In this document: positions 7,582-17,424 of the stretch, in pieces
Layout of the letters: the number at the start of each line of letters is the position of its first letter
Position numbering within the stretch: position 1 is the first letter of the stretch
Assembly: GCA_965216225.1 (NCBI GenBank)
Contig: CBDCFF010000033.1
Location: 1 to 64,000 of the forward strand
Reading direction: 5' to 3'
DNA length: 64,000 nucleotides
DNA from: 3107 sp965216225
GTDB lineage: Bacteria > Pseudomonadota > Alphaproteobacteria > Rhodobacterales > Rhodobacteraceae
Program-made: the position numbers and the translations under genes
Notes under the pieces: model-generated
The model's database searches: none
Seen by the model: only the letters and a program-made list of their open reading frames with translations
Told to the model about the DNA's origin: nothing

Positions 7582-8413
7582 GGCTCAGTCCTCATAGCCA
7601 GAATATGACGGTTGCAGCGATGTATATGGCGGATTTGAATATATGTGCGCATCGGTCATAGCGCATCGCGATGCGCCTCCAATCCTTGAGTTTTGCGAAC
7701 AGGTTTTCAACCTTGTGCCGCCTCTTGTACGTTTCGGCGCAGTGGGGGATGGTTTTTTTGCGGTTTTTCCTTGAAGGGATGCAAGCCTCAATCTTCTGAT
7801 CTTCAATGATTTTTCGAACCTTTGCGCTGTCGTAGCCCCGATCCGCGATCAGAACCCTGGCCGCAGGCAGGTTGGGCAGCAAAACATCCGCGCCCTTGAA
7901 GTCGCTACGCTGACCCGCCGTCAGATGCAGCCTGACAGGGCGACCCGCACCGTCTCCAACGACATGCAATTTCGTATTCAGCCCTCCCTTTGTACGCCCG
8001 ATCAGGCGTGGCTCGGAGCCCCCTTTTTGAGGCTGGACGCCGTGCGATGTGCTTTGAGATGGGTTGCGTCAATCATGAGGGTGTCGGCGTCCGGGCCAGA
8101 GGGGCTGGCCAATTCTTCGAAAATTCGTTCGAAAATACCTTTGCGGGACCAGCGCACAAACCGATTATAGAGCGTTTTGTGAGGGCCGTATTCGACAGGC
8201 GCATCGCGCCAGCGTTAACCGTTGCGAATAATGAAAATAATACCACTCAACACACGACGGTCATCGACCCGGGGCTTGCCATGGGGCTTGGGAAAGAAGG
8301 GCTCAAGGCGCGCTGTTTGTGCCTCCGTCAGCCAGAAAGGATCGCTCATGTCACTACTCCGTTTTGCAGAACACTGATTCACACGTTCAAAACAAAGTCA
8401 ATGAGGACTGACC
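7582..8413 (-). mobile_element. IS5-family element IS427-A
   Basis: The ends are GGCTCAGTCCTCAT and, read inward from the other side, GGTCAGTCCTCATTG. CTA flanks both sides (7579-7581 and 8414-8416). At 832 bp it is 12 bp shorter than IS427-B (44495-45338), the difference lying just after the frameshift window. Confidence 0.85.
7592..8349 (-). pseudogene. IS427-A transposase, premature stop in first frame
   Basis: The two-frame transposase matches IS427-B. Frame A starts at 8349 (MSDPFWLTEAQTARLEPFFPK) and frame B ends at 7592 (KSAIYIAATVIFWL). In IS427-B the fusion is made by a -1 shift on an A/G run. In this copy the codon after IIFIIRNG is TAA instead of CTA, so frame A stops after about 45 residues. 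The C-terminal frame (RVLIADRGYDSAKVRK with the second Asp, YKRRHKVENLFAKLKDWRRI with the Glu) is otherwise intact. The copy should be inactive on its own. Confidence 0.8.
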
Positions 8414-8416
8414 CTA

Positions 8417-9580
8417 GTCACCTGCATCTAAAGTTCGGCCCATGAGTTTTGTTGGGCGCGTTGGCAGAACCGCTTGACGGAGGCGAGGATATGGTCGGCG
8501 GGTTTGACCCATTTGCAGGGTTTGGGGTTTTCGTTATGGGCCTCGATAAATGCAGCGATATCGGCTTCCGGTTCCGCCGTTGAACGATGGACGCCGCGCA
8601 GCAGTTGCTTGCGCGTCAGTTCAGCAAACCAACGCTCCACCTGATTGATCCAACCAGCCGAGGTCGGTGTGAAGTGGACATGCCAATGCGGGCGGCGTGC
8701 CAGCCAGGCCTTGATCTTCGGGGTTTTGTGGGTGGCGTAATTGTCCATGACGATATGCACCTCCGGCCCGTCCGGCATCTGCCGGTCGATCTGTTTGAGG
8801 AAGTCGAGGAACCCGGTGGCGCGGCGCCGCTTGCAGCATTTGCCGATCACGGCGCCGGTGGCGATATCCAGTGCTGCAAAAAGCGACGTCGTGCCGTGTC
8901 GGATGCAGGTGTGGGTGCGCCGCTCGGCCACGCCGGGCGCCATTGGCAGCACAGGCTGTTCGCGATCCAGCGCCTGGATTTGCGATTTCTCGTCAACACA
9001 CAACACGACAGCCCTGTTCGGCGGTGACAGGTACAGCCCGACGATATCGTGCACCTTGTCCACGAACAGCGGGTCGGTTGAGAGCTTGAATGTCTCGCTT
9101 CGGTGCGGTTGCAGGCCGAACCCGTTCCAAATCCGCCGGATGGTGGTGTGCGACAGTCCCGTCGCGGCTGCCATGCTTCGGAGCGACCAATGGGTCGCAT
9201 CCCTCGGGGTCGTGTTCAGCGTGCGCTCAATCACCGCAGTCACCTGATCGTCCGACACGGTGCGCGGGCGACCGGAGCGGTATTCGTCGGTGAGACCTTC
9301 AATCCGGCAGCGCACAAAACGTCTGCGCCATTTGCCGACTGTGTGTTCATGCACCCCAAGCCGGGCCGCCACTTCCTTGCTCGCCAATCCATCGGCGCAC
9401 AGCAGGATCATCCGGCATCGGTCCGACAGCGAACGTGCCGCTTTGTGACGCCGAACCTGACCCTCGAGAAAACGGCGCTCATCTTCGCTCAGAACCACTG
9501 CATCCGCCAAACGTCCCACCATCGCAACATCCTCCTCAATTCCCGCTCAGTCAATGATACAAAGTACAATTCCGGGGGAC
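8417..9580 (-). mobile_element. IS630-family element IS630-A
   Basis: The 1164-bp element starts GTCACCTGCATC and ends CCGGGGGAC. A TA target dinucleotide is on the left (8415-8416) and CA stands in its place on the right. IS427-A abuts on the left and IS5-C on the right. Two further copies of the same length lie at 22413 and 45341. Confidence 0.9.
8428..9522 (-). CDS. IS630-A transposase
   Basis: This 364-aa transposase has an N-terminal helix-turn-helix (LASKEVAARLGVHEHTVGKWRRRF), a second helix-turn-helix (AAATGLSHTTIRRIW) and a DDE core. The core residues are the Asp in VVLCVDEKSQIQ, the Asp in IVMDNYATHKTP and the Glu in GWINQVERWFAEL. No frameshift is needed. It differs from IS630-B and IS630-C by a few residues, for example TSAGW instead of PPAGW. 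All catalytic residues remain. Confidence 0.92.
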   Translation of the reverse strand: MVGRLADAVVLSEDERRFLEGQVRRHKAARSLSDRCRMILLCADGLASKEVAARLGVHEHTVGKWRRRFVRCRIEGLTDEYRSGRPRTVSDDQVTAVIERTLNTTPRDATHWSLRSMAAATGLSHTTIRRIWNGFGLQPHRSETFKLSTDPLFVDKVHDIVGLYLSPPNRAVVLCVDEKSQIQALDREQPVLPMAPGVAERRTHTCIRHGTTSLFAALDIATGAVIGKCCKRRRATGFLDFLKQIDRQMPDGPEVHIVMDNYATHKTPKIKAWLARRPHWHVHFTPTSAGWINQVERWFAELTRKQLLRGVHRSTAEPEADIAAFIEAHNENPKPCKWVKPADHILASVKRFCQRAQQNSWAEL

Positions 9581-9654
9581 CAGGGTCTGTTGACGTTTAT
9601 GCTACCCCTTTGTTTTGATTTCTGCTTCAAGGTTGCAAACAGAGGAGAACAGCC

Positions 9655-10007
9655 TTGACCCGGAGAGTTTTAACGGACGTCCAATGGACGATCATCGAGC
9701 CGTATTGCCTTGGCAAGAAGAGTGATCCCGGTCAAACGGGCCGCGCCCCGCGTTTGTTCATGGAAGCGGTACTTTGGATTGTGCGCACTGGGGCCCAATG
9801 GCGGGAATTGCCGACTGAGTTCGGCAATTGGAACTCGGTGTTCAAGCGCTTCCGCCGCTGGGTGAAGGCAGACGTTTTCTATCGCATGTTCAAAGCATCA
9901 GCCTCGGATTCCGACTACGAATACACCATGATTGACAGTACAATTATGAAAGTCCACCGCTCCGGTCAGGGCGCTAAAGGGGGGCTCAAGGCCAGGCCAT
10001 AGGGCGC
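9655..10007 (+). pseudogene. IS5-C transposase, frame A (5' part)
   Basis: Frame A reads MTRRVLTDVQWTIIEPYCLGKKSDPGQTGRAPRLF..., the usual IS5 N-terminal domain, then DYEYTMIDSTIMKVHRSGQGAKGG with the first catalytic Asp. After the run AAAGGGGGG a -1 shift would give GGAQGQAIGRSRGGITTKI, whose final residues are encoded beyond the 9.5-kb insertion at 19566. The gene is interrupted there. Confidence 0.85.
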
Positions 10008-10015
10008 TCGCGCGG

Positions 10016-10946
10016 AGCTATGCCCGAAAGTTGGAGATGGTGAGATCAGGCGGCGTTTTGAATTTGCTTGATCCCGTCTGTGAACTCAACCCCTTCAATG
10101 ATCTCTGGCATGCGGTTGGCGCCGTCGAGCTTTCGCCATTTTCCTTGCGCTGACATCATCAGCTTGAATGCCATGGCCAACCCGGTCTTGCGGCTCAGGC
10201 AGCCTTTGGTTTTGCCGGTGCGGTGGCGGACGGTGGCGAAGGTGCTCTCGATCGGGTTCGTGGTTCGGATGTGCTTCCAGTGCTCAGCAGGGAAGCCGTA
10301 GAAGGAGAGCAGCACAGCCCGGTCTTTGGTCAGTTTCCCAACCGCCTTGTCATATTTCGCGCCACAGGTTTCCACGAAGAAATCGAAGGCGGCCCCGGCT
10401 TCGGTCTTCGTTTCCGCCTGCCAGATATCATGCAGGTGGCCCTTGGCTTTGGCCTGCACCGATTTGGGCATGGCGTTGAGAACGTTTCCGGTCTTGTGAA
10501 CCCAACACCGTTGTTCCGGGGTGCTGCCGAAGACTTCGCGCAGCGCCGCCCGTAACCCTTGGGGCGCCGTCGCCAATGGCCAGATCGGGGGCGTGGGACA
10601 GCCCGCGACGCTTGAGATCGAGCAGCAACTCGCGCCAACTCTGCGTGCTTTCACGGTAGCCGACTGCCTGCTTCGGTGAGGCCCGGAACCTCCTTGCGGC
10701 CCCACTCATCCGCGCCGATCAGCACCAGAACGCATTGTTTCTGCTCTTCCATACGCGGTTGGAAATAGACACCATCGGCCCGGACATAGACGAAACGCCG
10801 GGCACTGAGATCGCGGCGCTGCCAGCGTTCATACTCCGCCCCCCAGTCCGCTTTCAATCGCGAGATGGTGCTCGATGAAAGCCCTGCCGCGTTCGGCCCC
10901 AACAGCGCCCCAGGAGCCTCCTGAAAGTCGCCCGTGGAAATGCCCT
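10016..10946 (-). pseudogene. IS256-B copy 1, C-terminal half
   Basis: The minus strand encodes the C-terminal half of a second IS256-family transposase (QRCWVHKTGNVLNAMPKSVQAKAKG, HIRTTNPIESTFATVRHRTGKTKGCLS, IEGVEFTDGIKQI). The fragment starts at the intact IS end and stops at 10946, where the left end of IS110-1 begins at the same site as in copy 2. It carries the 10-bp insertion after PGLT that copy 3 also has, and a rearranged GDGA region. It cannot encode a full protein. Confidence 0.85.
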
Positions 10947-11095
10947 TGTCTATTGGATTTCCCAGGCATTCGTATCCGTGCGATACGGATGCCACCCCTC
11001 GGGCCGCTGCAGCGGCCCGAGGGGTGGCGGGGGATGGATCGATGATGCCCTGGTCTTTGAGGACCGTTCTCAAGATGGATCACCCCGCCCTTTTG
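10947..11095 (+). other. Duplicate of the IS110-1 left end (bridge-RNA 5' half)
   Basis: This repeats 16591-16740 almost exactly: a 12-bp stem-loop, a 38-bp perfect palindrome (10991-11028) and the loop with the target guides. It breaks off at about 11095 before the donor loop, where the Tn3 fragment begins. One C is missing from the C-run that closes the loop. It is a truncated bridge-RNA gene without a transposase. Confidence 0.7.
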
Positions 11096-11165
11096 GCCCC
11101 ATCGCAAGGTTTGTTCGTAGGATTACCCTAGACGTGAACAAAGAACGAACTTTTGCTGTTTGAGG

Positions 11166-12494
11166 TTATGAAGCCCACTTTCTCGCGGCGCTGAGGTGCA
11201 ATGGACGGGCATTCATGCGCTCAGCGGCCCCAGAATTCCAAACAAAATCACCTGTAAGATTGATGTGCATCCAGCCCAATGGCGAGACGTGCCGGAGCAA
11301 ACTGGGATCAGCCAATTGGCCCGCGTTCTGAAGGTGTTGAGCTGCCTTATCCATGTACATGGTATTCCAGTAGACGATAGCGGCAATAACAAGGTTTAAC
11401 GCCATGGCGCGCTTTTGTTGAGCGTCAGCTGATCGATCATGAATTCGACCCTGTGAATGAGCAAATACAGCCTTGGCCAGCGAATGACGGGCTTCTCCTT
11501 TATTCAATCCGGCTTGGCATTCCATGCGCAGCTTCGGATTTTCCATCCAATCCAGCATAAAGAGCGTCCGTTCAACGCGTCCAATTTCCCCCAGTGCCAG
11601 ATAGAGGCGGTTTTGTTGTCTGTATGCGCCCAGTTTCTTTAACATGGCAGACGGTTTTATGTCGCCGGTCCTGGCGCTCGCTGCCAGTCGGATGACTTCA
11701 TTATCCCAGTGGGCGAGAATAACCTCATCATTGATGGGTTTTCCCATAATCGGGGCCAGTCCCTTCCATTGGCTGGCCTTTCCAAAACACGCAAGTTTTC
11801 GGTTTGGGAAGTCCCTCAGCCGAGGCACAAGCCGCAGCCCCAAAAGATGAAACAAGGCAAATACGTGATCGGAAACGCCACCTGTATCAGTGTAATGGAC
11901 AAGCGGGTTAAACTGCGCTGCATTCCCCATCAGACCGTCCAGCACGTAAGGCGCTTCACCTGCCGTAGCTCCGATAACACCTGAATGGAATGACCCGTAT
12001 TGCCCCGACAGGAAGGAATAGATTTCAAGACCCGGATCAGGTCCATACTTGACATTTATTTCACCAGAGTTTCGGGCGGCGGGGAAGAACTGCCCATCTG
12101 AGGACGTATGGTCTGCTTCGCCCCAAACCCGTGCAAACGGTAAAGCGTGGTGGGCATCAATGATCTTTGCCAGTGCATCTGAATAGGTTTCCGGGCGAAG
12201 ATACCACGAGGAGGCCCATGACAGTTGGGCGTGACTCACATCATTTGATGCCTGCGCCATCCGTTCAAGTCCGAGATTGCTTGCCCCTGCCAGTATCGCC
12301 GCAAGTACGGCAGGCGGGTTGGCATGATTGCGCCCTGATCTCAGATCCGTAAAGCTATCCGGAAACCCGGTTTGCTGGTTTACATCCCACAACAGATCTG
12401 TGATGCGAATTCGGGGCATGACAGCATCAATTGCTCTGTCCAACTGCTCACCTGCAACCGGTGTCACTGGGTCATGGGGTGTTATCTTCAATCT
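11166..12494 (-). pseudogene. tnpA: Tn3-family TnpA, C-terminal part
   Basis: The minus strand encodes the DDE domain of a Tn3-type transposase. Recognisable blocks are ITDLLWDVNQQTGFPDSFTDLRSG, ARVWGEADHTSSDGQFF, GPDPGLEIYSFLSGQYGSFHS, VLDGLMGNAAQFNPLVHYTDTGGVSDHVFALFHLLGLRLVPRLRD and HVSPLGWMHINLTGDFVW. The stop is at 11166. Upstream the frame is interrupted by IS21-A and resumes at 15139. No Tn3 terminal repeat, resolvase or res site was seen beside it. Confidence 0.9.
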
Positions 12495-12540
12495 TGCTGC
12501 GCGACAAACAAGGTGAGAATCCAGCGTCAATCAGGATGAG

Positions 12541-12603
12541 AACGCGTGTGCGGGGGCTCGCAGGGAGGGCGTAGCCCGACTGGGGAGGCCCCGCACACGC
12601 GTT
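12541..12603 (+). promoter_or_regulatory. Leader hairpin upstream of istA
   Basis: A 15-bp perfect stem, AACGCGTGTGCGGGG pairing with CCCCGCACACGCGTT, encloses a 33-nt loop. It is followed by TTGCCCTTTT and lies between the IS end and istA. It could terminate or block translation of transcripts entering from outside. The same structure is at 48780-48842 in IS21-B. Confidence 0.5.
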
Positions 12604-12678
12604 TTGCCCTTTTGGGGCGGGCCTGACGGTTGTGGCCGGCTCGGATAAGGAATGATTTTCTGTGCAAGGGGATCGTTC

Positions 12679-14199
12679 ATGCCGGGCTGTCATGTCACTG
12701 ACCAACAAATGAGGCTCTTCATGACGCTCAGATCGACCCATTCCGTTGCCGTTGCCGCTGCCAAGGCGGGGATCAGCCAGGCAACGGGCTATCGGCTGCA
12801 AGCTGACCCAATTTTACCATCACAGAAGAAGGCCCCTCGCGGCCGGCGGCGTCCGGACCCGCTGGCGGACATTTTTGATGCGGAGGTCGTGCCGCTTCTG
12901 CGGTCCTCACCGGGGATCCGACCTGTGGCGGTTTACGAGGAGCTTCTGCGTCGGCATTCTGATCTGGGTACGGGCATCCGACGGACTCCGGAGCGACGGA
13001 TACGCGCCTGGAATGCGGAACACGGCCCTGAACAGGACGTCATTTTCCGGCAGACCCACACACCGGGCAAAATGGGCCTGTCGGATTTCACCGCCATGGG
13101 CAAGTTGGGTGTGACCATTGCCGGTGAGGCACTGGGCCATCGACTGTATCACTTCCGGCTTGCCTATAGCGGGTTTCAGCACGCCCACGTCGTGCTGGGC
13201 GGCGAAAGCTATGTGGCGCTGGCTGAGGGATTGCAGAACGCCCTCTGGACGCTCGGCGGCGTGCCACACAATCATGGAACTGACAGCCTGTCGGCGGCCT
13301 TCAAGAACCTGGATAAGTCATCCCGGGCCGATCTAACCGACCGCTTCGACGCCCTGTGCAACCATTATGGAATGACGCCGACGCGCAACAACAAGGGCGT
13401 CGCACACGAGAACGGTTCCATCGAGAGCCCCAATGGGCATCTGAAGCGCACCATTGAGGACGCGCTGGTCATGCGTGGGTCGCGCGACTTCGAAAGCTTG
13501 CAAGATTATCGTCGCTTCATCGACGAGATCGTGGGCCGGATCAACGCCCGCAATGCCAAGCGTATCGATGCGGAACGTGCGAGCCTCAGACCTTTGCCGA
13601 CGCGGCGGACCACGGATTACGAGGAGATCACGTTGCGCGTCACTTCCTCCGGGGGCTTCACCTTGCGCAAGGTGTTCTACACCGTGCCATCCCGGTTGAT
13701 CGGGCATCAGCTGCGGGTTCGGCTCTACGATGATCGGTTGGAGCTGTTCCTGGGAAGCTCTGCCCTGCTAACGCTGACACGCGGACGAGCCTCGAGCACC
13801 GGGAGCCATGGGCACGTGGTCAATTACCACCACGTCATCCACTCCTTGCGCAAAAAGCCCATGGCGCTGATGGGGCTGGTCTATCGGGATCAGCTATTCC
13901 CGCGCCGGGCGTTCCGTAACATGTTCGCATTCCTGCTGGAGCAGACCAGTGAGAAGGCGGCGTGTCGCATGGTTGTCGATCTTCTGGCGCTGGCACACGA
14001 GCGGGGCTGCGAGGCTGAATTGGCAGCGCAGCTTGAGGAGGACCTTCGCCAGAAGCGCCCGCCTGACATGGCGGCCCTACGCGCAGTGTTTAGCCCATCA
14101 CAAGACGCACTCCCCCAAGTCGCGGTGCAACTGGCCGACCTGTCATCTTACGACCAGTTGGTCGGCGGTACGCCATCCGCTCAGGAGGTGACAGCATGA
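12679..14199 (+). CDS. istA: IS21-A IstA transposase
   Basis: IstA (506 aa from this start) is the DDE transposase of IS21. It begins MPGCHVTDQQMRLFM with an N-terminal helix-turn-helix (VAVAAAKAGISQATGYR). The integrase core has SDFTAMGKL (first Asp), HGTDSLSAAF (second Asp) and ENGSIESPNGHLKR (catalytic Glu). A 9-codon longer ATG at 12652 exists but the shorter start is more usual. It differs from IS21-B by one residue (Gln for Arg in LPSQKK). It overlaps istB by the sequence ATGA. Confidence 0.92.
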   Translation: MPGCHVTDQQMRLFMTLRSTHSVAVAAAKAGISQATGYRLQADPILPSQKKAPRGRRRPDPLADIFDAEVVPLLRSSPGIRPVAVYEELLRRHSDLGTGIRRTPERRIRAWNAEHGPEQDVIFRQTHTPGKMGLSDFTAMGKLGVTIAGEALGHRLYHFRLAYSGFQHAHVVLGGESYVALAEGLQNALWTLGGVPHNHGTDSLSAAFKNLDKSSRADLTDRFDALCNHYGMTPTRNNKGVAHENGSIESPNGHLKRTIEDALVMRGSRDFESLQDYRRFIDEIVGRINARNAKRIDAERASLRPLPTRRTTDYEEITLRVTSSGGFTLRKVFYTVPSRLIGHQLRVRLYDDRLELFLGSSALLTLTRGRASSTGSHGHVVNYHHVIHSLRKKPMALMGLVYRDQLFPRRAFRNMFAFLLEQTSEKAACRMVVDLLALAHERGCEAELAAQLEEDLRQKRPPDMAALRAVFSPSQDALPQVAVQLADLSSYDQLVGGTPSAQEVTA

Positions 14200-15005
14200 C
14201 ATCGCCCCAGACCGATACCGCCCGCCTAACCTTGGCTCTGACCGAATTGCGCTTGCCAGCCATCAAGGCGCTATGGCCGCGCTTTGCGGAACAAGCCGAC
14301 AAGGAAGGCTGGCCCGCCGCTCGGATGCTCAGCACCCTGGTGGAGCATGAACTGGCTGAACGAGATCGCCGTCGTATCGAGCGACATCTCGCACAGGCAC
14401 GCCTGTTGCCCGGAAAAACGATCGACACCTTCGACTTCACAGCCGTCCCCATGCTGTCCAAGGCCCATGTCAGTGCGATCACCGCTGGCGACAGCTGGAT
14501 CGGAAAGGGCGGCAACATCCTGCTGTTTGGGCCGCCAGGTGTGGGCAAATCACATCTCGGCTCAGCCATCGGGCTCGCCCTTGTCGAGCAAGGCTACCGC
14601 GTCCTATTCAGCCGCACCACCGATCTGGTCCAGAAACTCCAACAGGCCCGCCGCGATCTCGTCCTCGAAAGTGCCATTGCAAAGCTCGACAAATTCCATC
14701 TGCTGATCCTCGATGACATCACCTACGTCACCAAGGATCAGGCTGAAACCAGTGTGCTCTTCGAACTCATCAGCGCGAGATATGAACGCCGCTCAATGTT
14801 GATCACGGCCAACCAGCCCTTCGGGGAGTGGAATGCGATTTTTCCAGACCCGGCCATGACATTGGCCGCCGTCGACAGGCTCGTGCACCACGCAACCATC
14901 TTCGAGATGAATGTCGAAAGCTACCGGCGAAGAGCAGCACAAAAGGCAAAGGGGCCGGGAAGGCCTGCACAAAAAGCCACACCGGAAAACACCAAAGCTG
15001 ATTGA
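14196..15005 (+). CDS. istB: IS21-A IstB ATPase
   Basis: IstB (269 aa) is the AAA+ helper ATPase that directs IS21 target choice and activates IstA. Walker A is GPPGVGKSH (about residues 110-118) and Walker B LLILDD (about 169-174). The start ATG overlaps the istA stop (ATGA), so the pair is translationally coupled. No defect is seen, and IS21-B carries an identical protein. Confidence 0.95.
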   Translation: MTSPQTDTARLTLALTELRLPAIKALWPRFAEQADKEGWPAARMLSTLVEHELAERDRRRIERHLAQARLLPGKTIDTFDFTAVPMLSKAHVSAITAGDSWIGKGGNILLFGPPGVGKSHLGSAIGLALVEQGYRVLFSRTTDLVQKLQQARRDLVLESAIAKLDKFHLLILDDITYVTKDQAETSVLFELISARYERRSMLITANQPFGEWNAIFPDPAMTLAAVDRLVHHATIFEMNVESYRRRAAQKAKGPGRPAQKATPENTKAD

Positions 15006-15138
15006 CGCTCCGCGACAATCAAAAAACAAACCCCTTGATCGCGGCACAAAAGCCCGGCATCGTCCCAAACGTCGCGACCAAGGATTCTCATCCTGATTGA
15101 CGCGCACTTCTCATCTTGATTGTCGCGCTACACAATCT

Positions 15139-15657
15139 ACCGTTTTCAAGTCGAACACCTTCAAGCTTTCCGGCCTCAAGTTTGGTTTGCACATCACTCA
15201 ACCGATCACTCAACAGGGTGCGACGGGCTTTCAGCCATTCCTTTCCATCTGTTGGCAGGCCAGTGGGGTCCAGAACTTTTACAGCCTCCGGTTTTGATAT
15301 GAGATAAGCATCGAACCGACGGTAATCCCGGCTGCCCTTCACCCAGGCATCCCCGGCCCGGAGCCGGTCTCGCAATGTCGCCATAACCGCCGTTTCATAA
15401 CTTCGTCGGTTCGGGTTTCCATCTTCCATGATCAGTGATTTCCAATGTTTTGCCGGGAAAGGCATGGGCACATCATCTGGTAGTTTGCGCTTCCCGGACT
15501 TATTATGTTCCCGCAGCAGCTCCAAAGCGTCTTGTAAATCCGCACCTGCCTCCGGGACACTGAATGAAAAAGCTTCGAGAAATGCTGGCGCGAACTTTCT
15601 GAGCTGAACATAGCGCCTGGACGCAAGCGTAAGAGGGTCTTCTGTGGCCATATCACC
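15139..15657 (-). pseudogene. tnpA: Tn3-family TnpA, middle part
   Basis: This is the continuation of the Tn3 transposase upstream of IS21-A. The minus strand reads YVQLRKFAPAFLEAFSF, PMPFPAKHWKSLI, RRSYETAVMATLRDRLRAGDAWVKGSRDYRRFDAYL and KAVKVLDP-type blocks typical of the region before the DDE domain. It is cut at 15657 by the end of IS256-B copy 2, so the N-terminal half of TnpA is missing. Confidence 0.85.
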
Positions 15658-15690
15658 AAGAGCTATGCCCGAAAGTTGGTGATGGTGTGA

Positions 15691-16590
15691 TCATGCGGCG
15701 TGGTGAATTTGCTTGATCCCGTCTGTGAACTCAACCCCTTCAATGATCTCTGGCATGCGGTTGGCGCCGTCGAGCTTTCGCCATTTTCCTTGCGCTGACA
15801 TCATCAGCTTGAATGCCATGGCCAACCCGGTCCTGCGGCTCAGGCAGCCTTTGGTTTTGCCGGTGCGGTGGCGGACGGTGGCGAAGGTGCTCTCGATCGG
15901 GTTCGTGGTTCGGATGTGCTTCCAGTGCTCAGCAGGGAAGCCGTAGAAGGAGAGCAGCACAGCCCGGTCTTTGGTCAGTTTCCCAACCGCCTTGTCATAT
16001 TTCGCGCCACAGGTTTCCACGAAGAAATCGAAGGCGGCCCCGGCTTCGGTCTTCGTTTCCGCCTGCCAGATATCATGCAGGTGGCCCTTGGCTTTGGCCT
16101 GCACCGATTTGGGCATGGCATTGAGAACGTTTCCGGTCTTGTGAACCCAGCACCGTTGTTCCGGGGTGCTGCCGAAGACTTCGCGCAGCGCCGCCCGGAA
16201 CCCCCGTAACCCTTGGGGCGCCGTCGCCAATGGCCAGATCGGGGGCGTGGGACAGCCCGCGACGCTTGAGATCGAGCAGCAACTCGCGCCAACTCTGCGT
16301 GCTTTCACGGTAGCCGTCGGTGAGCCCCGGAACCTCCTTGCGGCCCCACTCATCCGCGCCGATCAGCACCAGAACGCATTGTTTCTGCTCTTCCATACGC
16401 GGTTGGAAATAGACACCATCGGCCCAGACATAGACGAAACGCCGGGCACTGAGATCGCGGCGCTGCCAGCGTTCATACTCCGCCCCCCAGTCCGCTTTCA
16501 ATCGCGAGATGGTGCTCGATGAAAGCCCTGCCGCGTTCGGCCCCAACAGCGCCCCAAGAGCCTCCTGAAAGTCGCCCGTGGAAATGCCCT
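15691..16590 (-). pseudogene. IS256-B copy 2 transposase, C-terminal two thirds
   Basis: The minus strand starts at GISTGDFQEALGALLGPNAAGLSSSTISRLK and runs through VWADGVYFQPRMEEQ and KEVPGLTDGYRESTQSWRELLLDLKRRGL. In this copy the DGYRES region is in the ancestral state, without the 10-bp insertion. A different +10 rearrangement at GDGAPRV (ancestral GDGALGFW) shifts the frame. The C-terminal part then continues to the stop at 15691. The coding information is complete except for that shift and the IS110-1 insertion. Confidence 0.85.
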
Positions 16591-16600
16591 TGTCTATTGG

Positions 16601-16811
16601 ATTTCCCAGGCATTCGTATCCGTGCGATACGGATGCCACCCCTCGGGCCGCTGCAGCGGCCCGAGGGGTGGCGGGGGATGGATCGATGATGCCCTGGTCT
16701 TTGAGGACCGTTCTCAAGATGGATCACCCCCGCCCTTTTGATGAACCCGAACAGATAGTGGAGGAGGGAACACCCCTGCCTCGTATGACAAGAACGGGAG
16801 ACGAAAAGGTC
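16601..16811 (+). ncRNA. Predicted IS110 bridge RNA
   Basis: The left end folds into a 12-bp stem-loop (16609-16637, one G-U) and a perfect 38-bp palindrome (16635-16672). An internal loop follows, closed by GGGGG/CCCCC and GATC/GATC (16673-16731), and a second loop closed by CCCG/CGGG (16746-16798). In the first loop ATGCCCT (16689-16695) and TCTCAAG (16712-16718) flank a small hairpin GGTC/GACC. They match the left and right halves of the insertion site. In the second loop ACAGATA (16751-16757) and GACAAG (16787-16792) match the element's right and left ends. This order corresponds to the target and donor loops of known IS110 bridge RNAs. The exact RNA ends are inferred. Confidence 0.75.
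16635..16672. repeat. 38-bp perfect palindrome in the IS110-1 left end
   Basis: The palindrome is centred on CTGCAG and flanked by CGGGCCG/CGGCCCG arms. It is repeated at 10991-11028 in the truncated left-end copy. In RNA it would form a stem of up to 19 bp just 5' of the target-guide loop. Confidence 0.9.
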
Positions 16812-17424
16812 ATGAATGATACCATCGGCATCGACATCTCGAAAGATCATCTCGACACCCATCGCCTGAGCGATGGCAAGGCGAAACGCTTCACCAACGA
16901 CCGGACAGGACTGAAGACGCTGAAGAACTGGATCGGCCCGCAGTGCTGCCGCGTCGTCTACGAGCCTACAGGACGCTATCATCGCGATCTGGAGGCCCGC
17001 CTTTCAAAGACGGCTCACGCCATGGTCAAGGTGAACCCCAAACGCGCCCGCCGCTTCGCCGAAGCGGTCGGCCAGTCCGCCAAAACTGACCGGATCGATG
17101 CGGAACTGCTGGCCCGCATGGGGGCGATGCTTGACCTGAAGGCTTCACCGTTGCGCGATGAACCCATGAACGATCTGCGGGAGGTGCATGTCGCCCGGAG
17201 CGCTCTCATCAAGGACCAGACTGCCTGCCGGAACCGGCTCTGCGGTGCGCGCAACACACTCGTCAAGGCGCAACTGAAAACCAGGATGCGCCAGATTGCA
17301 AAGCAACTTGCCCAACTCGATGCCGAGTTGAAGAAGCGTATCTGCGAGGATGCAAAGCTTGCCAGACAGTTCGAGATCCTGCGGTCGATCCCGGGCATCG
17401 GCCCGGTTTCTGCCGTCGCAATAC
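16812..17424 (+). pseudogene. IS110-1 transposase, N-terminal part
   Basis: The ATG at 16812 follows AAAAGGTC and starts MNDTIGIDISKDHLD. The DEDD (RuvC-like) domain has the Asp in GIDISKDHLD, the Glu in VVYEPTGRYH and the Asp pair in KTDRIDAELLARM. The following helix-hairpin-helix block LRSIPGIGPVSAVAI marks the Transposase_20 region, which IS256-A interrupts at 17424. Deleting IS256-A restores PVSAVAILIEMPEIGTL in frame, so the gene was intact before that insertion. Confidence 0.9.

Larger units (their letters stand above)
12495..15132 (+). mobile_element. IS21-family element IS21-A
   Basis: The 2638-bp element starts TGCTGCGCGACAAACAAGG and ends, read inward, TGTAGCGCGACAATCAAGA. Each end also has a second inner repeat (CGTCAATCAGGATGAGAA), as is usual for IS21. 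A 6-bp duplication CAATCT flanks it (12489-12494 and 15133-15138). Removing the element rejoins the Tn3 tnpA frame as ENGRLKITPHD. IS21-B at 48734 is the same length. Confidence 0.95.

Noticed and set aside
11096..15657. A functional Tn3-family transposon
   Set aside because: tnpA lacks its N-terminal half and is split; no terminal repeats, resolvase or res site is visible.
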